A stretch of 12,671 bases of DNA from Lachnospiraceae bacterium UBA3401 (lineage in GTDB: Bacteria > Bacillota > Clostridia > Lachnospirales > Lachnospiraceae): assembly GCA_002358575.1 (NCBI GenBank), contig DEPD01000013.1:1-12671 (forward strand), in the 5' to 3' direction. The notes beneath the pieces were generated by a model. It ran no database searches. It was not told where the DNA came from and saw only the letters and a program-made list of their open reading frames with translations. Position numbers and translations under genes: made by a program. Positions within the stretch are counted from its first letter, which is position 1. Each line of letters starts with the position of its first letter. Positions 1 through 6,494 of this stretch are shown piece after piece.

Positions 1-19
1 CCATGCAGCAAGTGCATGG
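1..19. other. Perfect 7-bp hairpin at the left edge
   Basis: CCATGCA (1-7) and TGCATGG (13-19) form a perfect stem with a 5-nt loop. No T-run follows on the plus strand, so it is not a convincing plus-strand terminator. The sequence running from the 3' arm (GCATGG, then TC, GTG and AAAA) resembles the ~50-bp element at 850-900 and 4452-4500, so it may be a shortened copy of that element. The window edge prevents seeing what lies to its left. Confidence 0.4.
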
Positions 20-96
20 TGTCGGTGTGAAAAGTAACTATTAAGTAACATATTCACTTTCTTAAGAATTTTTTAATGGTATGTTTACAATGTTTG

Positions 97-105
97 TGGT
101 AGAAT
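97..105 (+). promoter_or_regulatory. Extended -10 promoter for the CmpB-type membrane protein gene
   Basis: TGG-TAGAAT (TGn followed by a 5/6 match to TATAAT) lies 38 nt before the ATG at 144. No good -35 hexamer stands 16-18 nt upstream, which fits an extended -10 promoter. Transcription would start near 112 and give a leader of about 30 nt containing the AGAGGTG ribosome binding site at 131-137. Confidence 0.45.
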
Positions 106-143
106 TATGCATTAAATAATCTACATATCGAGAGGTGAACTTT

Positions 144-755
144 ATGAAGTACACAACTGCAGCATACCTATTGACTGTCACCATCATTTCCTTTCTGGGA
201 TATTGCGTTGAAAATATATGGCTTGCTGTCACACAACAATATATCAACAACCGAAACATGTATTTGCCTTTTTTGTTAGGATATGGCTTGACAGTAGTTG
301 GTATCTATTTGATTTTTGGAACACCAAAAAAATGGCTAAGACGAAAACCCGCAAATAAATATGCCATCTATTTTGCATACTTTCTATTGATGATGATTCT
401 TGTAAGTATTGGAGAAATTCTTCTTGGCAAAACAGTAGAATATTTTTGCGAGATTACATATTGGAATTACGAAAAACTGCCTTTGCATCTCACAAAATAC
501 ACTTCACTTCCTACCAGCATGGGATTTGCAGGCATTATTGAATTCTTTATGGAATATTTAATGGAGCCAATCCTAAGCAAAGTACAACAACTCCCAAAAA
601 CCACACTGCAGATTCTAGCAGTCGGTTTTATTATTCTGTTGGTCGGCGATTTTGTGGTTAGTTTCCGAAGCATGTATCTGAACAAGAGACCAAATTATCT
701 CTGGAAATATGAGATTACACAAAATCACTTTATACGCTATCACAGCATTGAGTAA
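144..755 (+). CDS. Putative ABC transporter permease, CmpB type (DUF1113/PF06541-like membrane protein)
   Basis: A 203-residue integral membrane protein of unknown biochemical role. Hydrophobic segments lie near residues 5-27, 41-59, 73-94 and 153-173, with a weaker one near 125-140. Seen in the sequence: a first helix with a glycine and a glutamate (SFLGYCVE), an N-R pair before the second helix (residues 36-37), a hydrophobic Y-G-x-G-like turn, and an aromatic YWNYEKLPL stretch at 106-114. These match my memory of the Clostridia-wide family labelled 'putative ABC transporter permease' (ABC_trans_CmpB). Despite the label, no ATPase partner sits beside it, so transport is unproven. The start is the ATG at 144, preceded by AGAGGTG (131-137). 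The longer frame begins at a GTG inside that ribosome binding site and is rejected. The gene stands alone on the plus strand, and no clear terminator follows it. Confidence 0.75.
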   Translation: MKYTTAAYLLTVTIISFLGYCVENIWLAVTQQYINNRNMYLPFLLGYGLTVVGIYLIFGTPKKWLRRKPANKYAIYFAYFLLMMILVSIGEILLGKTVEYFCEITYWNYEKLPLHLTKYTSLPTSMGFAGIIEFFMEYLMEPILSKVQQLPKTTLQILAVGFIILLVGDFVVSFRSMYLNKRPNYLWKYEITQNHFIRYHSIE

Positions 756-776
756 TAGGATCTTAAATTTGTTACA

Positions 777-800
777 TTAGGAATTGTAGGAAAATAACTA
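777..800. repeat. Fragment of the palindromic MITE-like repeat (end only)
   Basis: TTAGGAATTGTAGGAAAATAAC here matches the end of the copy at 12602-12624 at nearly every base. It also matches the reverse complement of the right end of the full element (2812-2833). Downstream the sequence diverges into AT-rich DNA with no matching second arm. This is either a decayed copy or a solo terminal sequence, just after the stop of the membrane protein gene. Confidence 0.5.
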
Positions 801-840
801 ATACATTAACATCTTTATATATGAAATTTTGTATTCTATA

Positions 841-900
841 GCACCTCCGATGCGACATGCAATGGCATATTTCCTCTGCATCGGCGTGCGCATAAAAAAT
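841..900. repeat. ~50-bp intergenic repeat, copy 1, with internal hairpin
   Basis: From 850 this matches 4452-4500. The landmarks ATGCG, GCATA and CCTCTGCAT occur in the same order, and the last 28 bases (873-900 against 4473-4500) agree at 22 positions without gaps. Within this copy CCGATGC (847-853) pairs perfectly with GCATCGG (878-884), and GCAC (841-844) can pair with GTGC (886-889), giving an interrupted stem of about 11 bp. The repeat ends exactly where the stem of the fucO terminator begins, as copy 2 does at the glgB terminator. Confidence 0.55.
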
Positions 901-927
901 CGCGTAAGAAAAAACTTCCCTACGCGA
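893..927 (-). terminator. Rho-independent terminator of the imm51-fucO transcript
   Basis: Read on the minus strand, TCGCGTA and TACGCGA (arms at 921-927 and 900-906) form a perfect 7-bp stem with a 14-nt loop, followed at once by six T residues (894-899). It lies 12 nt beyond the fucO stop codon. No T-run follows on the plus strand, so it acts in one direction only. Confidence 0.75.
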
Positions 928-938
928 CAATTCCATAA

Positions 939-2087
939 TTAAATCAATGACTCATACAACTTTGTGATATCTTCTACGCTCGTTTCTTTCGGATTGCCTG
1001 GTCTGCATGCATCATCATAGGCAGACTGTGCGAGGAATGGAATGTCCTCTCTCTTGACAATCTCTTTTAAATTTGCTGGGATTCCAACGTCTTGCGACAG
1101 CTTTTTTACCGCATCAACTGCCGCCTTTCGGTACTCCTCCTGCGACATGCCATCCACGCCTTGTACCCCCATTGCCCTTGCAATCTCACGATATTTCTCG
1201 CCTGTCGCCTCTGCATTGTACTCCATGACTGTAGGTAGAATAATCGCATTGGCAACCCCGTGCGGTGTGTCATACAGCGCGCCGAGCGGATGCGCCATAG
1301 AATGCACAATGCCAAGCCCTACATTAGAGAAGCCCATACCTGCAACATACTGTCCAAGTGCCATGTCCGATCTTCCCTCTGGAATGTTGTCAACCGCCCC
1401 TCTCAGTGAGCGCGATATAATTTCAATTGCTTTCAAATGGAACATATCAGACAGCTCCCATGCCCCGGCTGTGATATACCCTTCAATCGCATGTGTAAGC
1501 GCATCCATTCCCGTTGCAGCGGTCAATCCCTTTGGCATTGTCGCCATCATCTCCGGGTCTACAAATGCTACAACAGGAATGTCTTTTGGGTCCACACAAA
1601 CCATCTTGCGGTTCTTCGATACATCTGTGATAACATAATTGATGGTCACTTCCGCCGCTGTTCCTGCTGTGGTCGGCACCGCAAAAATAGGTACGGATTT
1701 ATTCTTGGTAGGAGCCACACCCTCAAGACTCACAACATCTTCAAATTCTGGATTGTTAATAATAATACCGATTGCTTTTGCTGTATCCATAGAAGAACCA
1801 CCACCAATTGCAATCAGATAGTCCGCGCCAGATTTCTTAAATGCAGCTACACCTGTCTGCACATTCTCAACCGTCGGATTAGGCTTAATCTCAGAGTACA
1901 GCTCATAAGCCATTCCTTCTCCTTCCAGAACATCTAGCACTTTTTTAGTCACACCAAATTTTACCAAATCTGGATCAGAGCACACAAATGCCTTCTGAAA
2001 TCCTCTTCCTTTTGCCTCAGGTACAATCTCTTTGACTGCACCTGCTCCATGATACGATGTCTCGTTTAATACAAATCTGTTTGCCAT
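939..2087 (-). CDS. fucO: Lactaldehyde reductase (1,2-propanediol oxidoreductase), iron-dependent group III alcohol dehydrogenase
   Basis: Reduces L-lactaldehyde to L-1,2-propanediol with NADH, the anaerobic last step of fucose or rhamnose breakdown; cytosolic. The 382-residue protein is collinear with E. coli FucO as I remember it, sharing MANR..LNET, GADYLIAIGGGS (88-98), the long TTAGTAAEVTINYVITD block (139-155), and GQYVAGMGFSNVGLG. The expected iron ligands are all present: D195, H199, H262 and H276. D38 is at the position that favours NAD over NADP. The ATG is preceded by AAGGAGA (2094-2100), seven bases away after a short spacer. It is 31 nt downstream of the Imm51-type gene and shows no separate promoter, so the two are probably co-transcribed. 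No fucose, rhamnose or microcompartment genes lie in the window, so the aldehyde source is not visible here; a broader alcohol dehydrogenase role is possible. Confidence 0.92.
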   Translation of the reverse strand: MANRFVLNETSYHGAGAVKEIVPEAKGRGFQKAFVCSDPDLVKFGVTKKVLDVLEGEGMAYELYSEIKPNPTVENVQTGVAAFKKSGADYLIAIGGGSSMDTAKAIGIIINNPEFEDVVSLEGVAPTKNKSVPIFAVPTTAGTAAEVTINYVITDVSKNRKMVCVDPKDIPVVAFVDPEMMATMPKGLTAATGMDALTHAIEGYITAGAWELSDMFHLKAIEIISRSLRGAVDNIPEGRSDMALGQYVAGMGFSNVGLGIVHSMAHPLGALYDTPHGVANAIILPTVMEYNAEATGEKYREIARAMGVQGVDGMSQEEYRKAAVDAVKKLSQDVGIPANLKEIVKREDIPFLAQSAYDDACRPGNPKETSVEDITKLYESLI

Positions 2088-2118
2088 AATTTTTCTCCTT
2101 TTCTATCCCTATTTTACT

Positions 2119-2463
2119 TTAGTCAGGCTCTGCACGACTTAACAAGTCCTGAATAAAAGGTCTATCCTCACAGGCATCTTTAAAAGCGCGAATAAAATCC
2201 TGCAATGCCTCGGTATCCTCAGCAAAAACACAAAACATCCCTGCTTCAGAATCAAAATGAATCTTTTCGCTCAGGTCCGAACGTTTCTCATCCAGAAAAA
2301 CCCTTGCCAATCCCTCCCAGTCGTAACCGCTTCCTTCAAAGTCTTGCGCATCAAATACGTCCTGCAAATACCTGTTTGCACCGAGCACTACAGAGGCACT
2401 TTCTTTGTCCTCAACCCATACGAACGGCGAAATCTGATCCTTAAAACTCTTTCCATCTGCCAT
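2119..2463 (-). CDS. Imm51-family-type immunity protein
   Basis: A 114-residue soluble acidic protein with no signal peptide or membrane segment. Its motifs match my memory of the Imm51 family of polymorphic-toxin immunity proteins: an N-terminal SPFVWVED, a central GSGYDWEGLARVFLDEK (45-61), and the diagnostic KIHFDSEAGMFCVFAEDTEALQDF (67-90). Imm51 members are predicted to neutralise a cognate toxin delivered by contact-dependent or secreted systems; I have no knowledge of this protein's own target. The start is the ATG with AGGAGA (2469-2474) five bases upstream. It is first in a two-gene unit with fucO (31-nt gap). No toxin, adhesin or secretion gene is nearby, so it is an orphan immunity gene or has been co-opted. 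The family assignment rests on recognition alone. Confidence 0.68.
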   Translation of the reverse strand: MADGKSFKDQISPFVWVEDKESASVVLGANRYLQDVFDAQDFEGSGYDWEGLARVFLDEKRSDLSEKIHFDSEAGMFCVFAEDTEALQDFIRAFKDACEDRPFIQDLLSRAEPD

Positions 2464-2517
2464 ATTTTTCTCCTATTATATTTTTGCAAACCACATCTTA
2501 ACTTCTTCTATTATTTT

Positions 2518-2526
2518 ATTATATCA
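2518..2526 (-). promoter_or_regulatory. Extended -10 promoter for imm51-fucO
   Basis: On the minus strand TGA-TATAAT is a perfect -10 with the TGn extension, about 55 nt before the Imm51-type start codon. The -35 region is only a T-rich stretch (TTTTCT-like), so recognition would rely on the extended -10. It is the only good minus-strand promoter I see upstream of this gene pair. Confidence 0.55.
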
Positions 2527-2618
2527 CAGAAACTTCTTAAAGAAAAACCTTTCTGACAAAGTATTATTAAAATATTTTTATAAAAATAACGCTCCTAACT
2601 AATACAAATCATCTAAAT

Positions 2619-2647
2619 TTGCCATATATTTAAAATTATGGTATGAT
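2619..2647 (+). promoter_or_regulatory. Sigma-A type promoter for the ABC-F gene, upstream of the palindromic repeat
   Basis: TTGCCA (2619-2624) and TATGAT (2642-2647) are separated by exactly 17 nt. Transcription would start near 2654. The leader, about 228 nt long, would therefore contain the whole palindromic repeat before the ABC-F start at 2882. A second possible -10, a perfect TATAAT at 2835-2840, lies just beyond the right end of the repeat, but its -35 (TTATTT, 16-nt spacing, within the repeat end) is poor. Confidence 0.55.
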
Positions 2648-2668
2648 ACTACTATTGCTGCTAAAAAC

Positions 2669-2833
2669 ATAAGAAGCTGTAGGAAAATAATGAATGCAAA
2701 TTGCGCAGGATATTTCTTCGAGAATGTATGTCAAAAAACGTAGTCGCAGCGGGCTGCGGCGAGGCTTTTTGTCATGCATAATCGGAGAAATAGACAAATC
2801 AAGATGCGTCAGTTATTTTCCTACAGATCCTAA
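2669..2833. repeat. Full-length palindromic MITE-like element
   Basis: CTGTAGGAAAATAA (2677-2690) and its exact reverse complement (2813-2826) are perfect 14-bp terminal inverted repeats; weaker matches carry the ends to about 2669 and 2833. The interior is also an imperfect palindrome: CAAAAA (2732-2737) pairs with TTTTTG (2766-2771). At the centre CGCAG-CGGG-CTGCG (2745-2758), extended by one G-T wobble and one G-C pair, makes a GC-rich hairpin followed five bases later by T5. The left arm recurs at 12610-12671 (52 of 62 bases identical) and an end fragment at 777-800. The element is too short to encode a transposase. It fits a non-autonomous MITE or a large bacterial interspersed repeat. 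The central hairpin plus T5 could also act as a weak terminator in the ABC-F leader. I could not define a target-site duplication. Confidence 0.7.
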
Positions 2834-2881
2834 ATATAATGAATCAATTGTAAAAATATAAAATTTTAAAGAAGGGTGTAT

Positions 2882-4435
2882 ATGAGTATTTTAAATGTTG
2901 AACATCTATCACATGGTTTTGGCGACAGGACAATTTTTACAAATGTGTCCTTTCGGCTTTTAAAAGGCGAACATATTGGATTGGTGGGCGCCAACGGGGA
3001 AGGCAAATCCACTTTTATGAATATAATTACAGGCAAACTAATGCCTGACGAGGGCACTGTAGAATGGGCCAAAAATGTGCGCGTGGGATATCTTGACCAA
3101 CACACAGTTTTAGAGAAAGGTATGTCTGTCAAAAATATACTTTCCTCTGCATTTGATTTTTTGTATGAAATGGAAAACCGAATGAATGAACTCTGTGATA
3201 AAATGGGTGATGCTTCAGAATCCGAACTGGAATCCTATCTGAAGGAACTTGGCACAATACAAGAACTATTAGACCAACATGACTTCTATATGATTGACGC
3301 AAAGGTTGAGGAGGTCGCGCGGGCACTTGGCATTATAGAGGTAGGACTTGACACAGATGTCACTGATTTAAGCGGCGGACAGCGAACAAAAATCTTACTT
3401 GGAAAACTATTATTAGAAAAACCAGATATTCTGCTCTTAGATGAACCGACAAACTATCTTGACGCCAATCATATTGAATGGCTAAAACGATATCTACAGG
3501 AATATGAAAATGCCTTTATCCTAATCTCGCATGATATTTCATTTCTAAACAGTGTTGTCAATATTATCTATCATATGGATAATGCAGAATTGACACGCTA
3601 TGTGGGGGACTACGACAAGTTTCAGGAAGTTTATGCTATGAAGAAAACACAGCTTGAGGCTGCCTACAGCAAACAACAAAAAGAAATTGCCAATTTAAAG
3701 GACTTTGTAGCGCGAAACAAAGCGCGTGTGGCTACCAGAAATATGGCAATGTCACGTCAAAAGAAATTGGACAAGATGGATGTGATTGCGCTTGCCCAAG
3801 AAAAACCCAAACCGGAATTTCATTTTCAGGAAGCACGAGCTAGCAGTCGGTATCTCTTTACAACCAAAAGTCTGGTGATTGGCTACGACGAAGCGCTTTC
3901 CAAACCACTTGATATTTCTATGGAACGCGGACAAAAAATCGTGCTCACAGGTGCAAATGGTATTGGCAAAACTACATTATTAAAGAGCATTTTGGGACTG
4001 ATTCGTCCCTTAAACGGCGGTGTGGAACTTGGAGATTACTTGGAGATTGGATATTTTGAACAGGAGATGGACCAGGCTGTCACCACCACCTGCATTGAGG
4101 AAATTTGGAATGAATTTCCTTCTTTGACACAGTACGAAGTGCGCTCTGCCCTTGCAAAATGCGGTTTGACAACAAAACACATAGAGAGTAAAGTAAAAGT
4201 TTTAAGCGGCGGCGAACAGGCAAAGGTTCGGCTGTGCAAACTAATCAACAAGCCTACCAATATCTTACTCCTAGACGAACCTACAAATCATTTAGATGTC
4301 GATGCAAAGTCAGAATTAAAGCGCGCGCTTACCACATACAAAGGAAGTATCTTGATGGTGTGTCACGAACCAGAATTTTACAATGATCTCGCCACAGATA
4401 TATGGGACTGCTCTCAGTGGAGCACACGAATCTAA
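2882..4435 (+). CDS. ABC-F family ATPase, YfmM type (ribosome-associated translation factor)
   Basis: A 517-residue protein with two fused nucleotide-binding domains and no membrane segment, as in ABC-F proteins that act on the ribosome rather than in transport. Domain 1: Walker A GANGEGKST (36-44), signature LSGGQ (163-167), Walker B ending DEP (182-189). Domain 2: Walker A GANGIGKTT (357-365), signature LSGGE (441-445), Walker B DEP (460-467). Both catalytic glutamates are present. The linker (about 240-322) is charged and helical, of ordinary length, and lacks the long extension of many resistance ABC-Fs. The N-terminus (SILNVEHLSHGFGDR) and the KKLDKMD/KPKPEFHF linker resemble B. subtilis YfmM as I recall it. 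The start is the ATG at 2882 behind GAAGGG (2871-2876); the longer frame starts at a GTG within that site. Monocistronic, with a long leader and a strong terminator. Confidence 0.85.
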   Translation: MSILNVEHLSHGFGDRTIFTNVSFRLLKGEHIGLVGANGEGKSTFMNIITGKLMPDEGTVEWAKNVRVGYLDQHTVLEKGMSVKNILSSAFDFLYEMENRMNELCDKMGDASESELESYLKELGTIQELLDQHDFYMIDAKVEEVARALGIIEVGLDTDVTDLSGGQRTKILLGKLLLEKPDILLLDEPTNYLDANHIEWLKRYLQEYENAFILISHDISFLNSVVNIIYHMDNAELTRYVGDYDKFQEVYAMKKTQLEAAYSKQQKEIANLKDFVARNKARVATRNMAMSRQKKLDKMDVIALAQEKPKPEFHFQEARASSRYLFTTKSLVIGYDEALSKPLDISMERGQKIVLTGANGIGKTTLLKSILGLIRPLNGGVELGDYLEIGYFEQEMDQAVTTTCIEEIWNEFPSLTQYEVRSALAKCGLTTKHIESKVKVLSGGEQAKVRLCKLINKPTNILLLDEPTNHLDVDAKSELKRALTTYKGSILMVCHEPEFYNDLATDIWDCSQWSTRI

Positions 4436-4451
4436 AATAAATGAAACTTGA

Positions 4452-4500
4452 ATGCGCTTTAGCAGCATACCTCCTCTGCATGGGTCTGTGCACAGAAAAT
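4452..4500. repeat. ~50-bp intergenic repeat, copy 2
   Basis: Matches 850-900, with ATGCG (4452-4456), GCATA (4464-4468) and CCTCTGCAT (4473-4481) in the same order, and 22 of 28 bases identical in the last part. It lies between the stop of the ABC-F gene and the bidirectional terminator, and ends where the terminator stem begins. On the minus strand it reads GAGGAGGTATG, an 11-nt word also present in the long repeat's arm near 12653; this may be chance. Confidence 0.55.
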
Positions 4501-4533
4501 GGGTATATCTTTTTATCAATATACCCATTTTTC
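4496..4533. terminator. Bidirectional intrinsic terminator between ABC-F and glgB
   Basis: AAAATGGGTATAT (4496-4508) and ATATACCCATTTT (4519-4531) form a perfect 13-bp stem with a 10-nt loop. A T-run is present on the 3' side for both strands, because the stem ends are A4/T4. It serves the plus-strand ABC-F gene, which ends 60 nt earlier, and the minus-strand glgB gene, which ends 36 nt to the right. Confidence 0.85.
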
Positions 4534-4568
4534 TTTACAATTGATAGAAATATTATTCTAATAACCTC

Positions 4569-6476
4569 TTAGAAGGTAAATATCACTGCTGTCAGTGGTG
4601 GCAGCGGGAATGCAATATATTGGTCTCTCTTGTCGCATAACCCTTTCTTGGCTTTGATTGTCTTTGCAATCTTATTTCCGTTTCCGCCAAATTTCTTATC
4701 ATCGGAGTTCAATAATAATTTATATTGTGTATTCATTGGAACACCAACTTTAAATTTTGGATATGCCACCGGCGTCATATTGATAACAAAAAGCATGTGC
4801 TGCTTGCCATCTTCTGTTCTTCTGACAAAGCTGTAGATGCTACGTTCTGTGTCATCTGCGTTCATCCATTCAAATCCAAGCCAATCATTGTCAATCTCAT
4901 AAAGACAAGGACTCTTTTTGTAAATGTTCAAAAGCTCGCTCATATAATCATGCATACCCTTGTTAAATGGCTCATTTAGTAAGAACCAATCCAGTTCTCT
5001 TGCCTCACTCCACTCGCGCTCCTGACCAAACTCCTGTCCCATAAACAACAATTTCTTCCCTTCATGTCCAAACATAAAGGTATAGAGGTTTCTAAGATTT
5101 GCATACTTATCAATCTCATAGCCTGGCATTTTATTGACCATAGAACATTTCAGATGTACCACCTCATCATGGGAAAGCGGCAGAATATAATTTTCAGAGC
5201 TATTATAGCTCATAGCAAAAGTCAACCGATAATGGTTATCCTTTCTAAAATAAGGGTCTAATTTCATATACTCACAGTAATCATGCATCCAGCCCATATT
5301 CCACTTGAAAGAAAAACCAAGTCCGCCGTCCTCAGGATCTGTGGTAACTTTTGGCCATGCGGTGGACTCCTCGGCAATGGTCATAACACCAGGATGCGCA
5401 CCGTGAATTACAGAATTTAAATGCTTAAAGAACTCAATCGCATCAAGATTCTCATGTCCGCCATACTTGTTTGGCACCCACTGACCAGCCTGTTTGCCAT
5501 AGTCCAGATAAAGCATTGATGCTACTGCATCCACGCGCAATCCATCAATATGGAACTCGCGAATCCAGAACAATGCATTGGCGATTAGGAAATTCCTCAC
5601 TTCATTTTTGCTGTAATTAAATATTTTAGTACCCCAATCTGGATGCTCTCCAAGACGCTTGTCTGGATGCTCATAGAGGCAAGTACCATCAAACTCACAA
5701 AGACCGTGCGCATCTCTTGGAAAATGTGCTGGAACCCAGTCCAATATAATTCCAATATTATTTTTGTGCAGCAGGTCAATCAGATAACGAAAATCATCTG
5801 GAGTTCCATATCTTGATGTTGGTGCATAGTATCCTGTCACCTGATATCCCCAGGAACCGTCAAACGGAAACTCTGCAATTCCCATCAACTCAATATGTGT
5901 ATAAGGCATCTCCTGTAGGTACTCTACAATTCTGTCTGCAAATTCACGATAATTGTAGAACCCGTCTTCTGTTCCGTCGGGATGCTTCATCCATGAACCA
6001 ATATGGCACTCGTATATTGACATGGGTTCTTTGTTCATATCCTTCTTTTCGCGCTCGGTCATCCACTTTTTGTCCGTCCATTTAAAGTGGTTTAAATCAT
6101 ATACACGAGATGCTGTGCCAGGCCGCAACTCCGCATAATTGCCATATGGATCTGCCTTGTAAAGCCTTCTGCCATCTGGCAATACCAACATGTACTTGTA
6201 CATTTGGCCTTCCTTCACATCCTCAATAAACGTGGCATAAATTCCACCCTCACCAAGGCGTTTCATAGGAGATGCACCTTCATTCCAGTCATTAAACTCT
6301 CCAATGACATACACCTCTTTTGCATTAGGCGCCCACACTGCAAAGAACACACCATCATTTTTGCCTTTTTTGCAAAAATGTGCACCTAACTTTTTGTAAA
6401 TCTCATAATGTGTACCTTGACCAAATACATACTGGTCCGCATCAGAGATAAACACTGTTGTTTCTTCCTTGCTCAT
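4569..6476 (-). CDS. glgB: 1,4-alpha-glucan branching enzyme (GH13 family)
   Basis: Cuts alpha-1,4-glucan chains and rejoins them through alpha-1,6 links, creating the branch points of glycogen; cytosolic. The 635-residue protein has a CBM48-type N-terminal domain (about 40-130, with FAVWAPNAKEVYVIGEFNDW), a GH13 barrel (about 150-510) and a C-terminal beta domain. Catalytic residues are intact: nucleophile D316 in GLRVDAVASM, acid/base E369 in TIAEEST, and transition-state aspartate D437 in LSHDEV. The block ELMGIAEFPFDGSWGYQVTGYYAPT (196-220) is typical of GlgB. It is about 90 residues shorter than E. coli GlgB, lacking the extra N-terminal domain, as is common in Firmicutes. GGAGGA (6483-6488) precedes the ATG. 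It follows the 1347-residue repeat protein by 18 nt with no promoter between them, so the two form an operon. No other glg genes are in the window. Confidence 0.95.
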   Translation of the reverse strand: MSKEETTVFISDADQYVFGQGTHYEIYKKLGAHFCKKGKNDGVFFAVWAPNAKEVYVIGEFNDWNEGASPMKRLGEGGIYATFIEDVKEGQMYKYMLVLPDGRRLYKADPYGNYAELRPGTASRVYDLNHFKWTDKKWMTEREKKDMNKEPMSIYECHIGSWMKHPDGTEDGFYNYREFADRIVEYLQEMPYTHIELMGIAEFPFDGSWGYQVTGYYAPTSRYGTPDDFRYLIDLLHKNNIGIILDWVPAHFPRDAHGLCEFDGTCLYEHPDKRLGEHPDWGTKIFNYSKNEVRNFLIANALFWIREFHIDGLRVDAVASMLYLDYGKQAGQWVPNKYGGHENLDAIEFFKHLNSVIHGAHPGVMTIAEESTAWPKVTTDPEDGGLGFSFKWNMGWMHDYCEYMKLDPYFRKDNHYRLTFAMSYNSSENYILPLSHDEVVHLKCSMVNKMPGYEIDKYANLRNLYTFMFGHEGKKLLFMGQEFGQEREWSEARELDWFLLNEPFNKGMHDYMSELLNIYKKSPCLYEIDNDWLGFEWMNADDTERSIYSFVRRTEDGKQHMLFVINMTPVAYPKFKVGVPMNTQYKLLLNSDDKKFGGNGNKIAKTIKAKKGLCDKRDQYIAFPLPPLTAVIFTF

Positions 6477-6494
6477 AAAATGTCCTCCATTCTG

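Noticed and set aside
1042..1937. Plus-strand frames of 166 and 198 residues opposite fucO
   Set aside because: They are opposite a gene with full-length family similarity and intact metal ligands. The compositions (Ser/Cys/His-rich) are typical of antisense reading.
2669..2833. Palindromic region considered as a riboswitch or structured ncRNA
   Set aside because: Near-copies at 12602 and a fragment at 777 lie beside unrelated genes, and the terminal inverted repeats are perfect, so a dispersed repeat explains it better. It may still act as leader structure.
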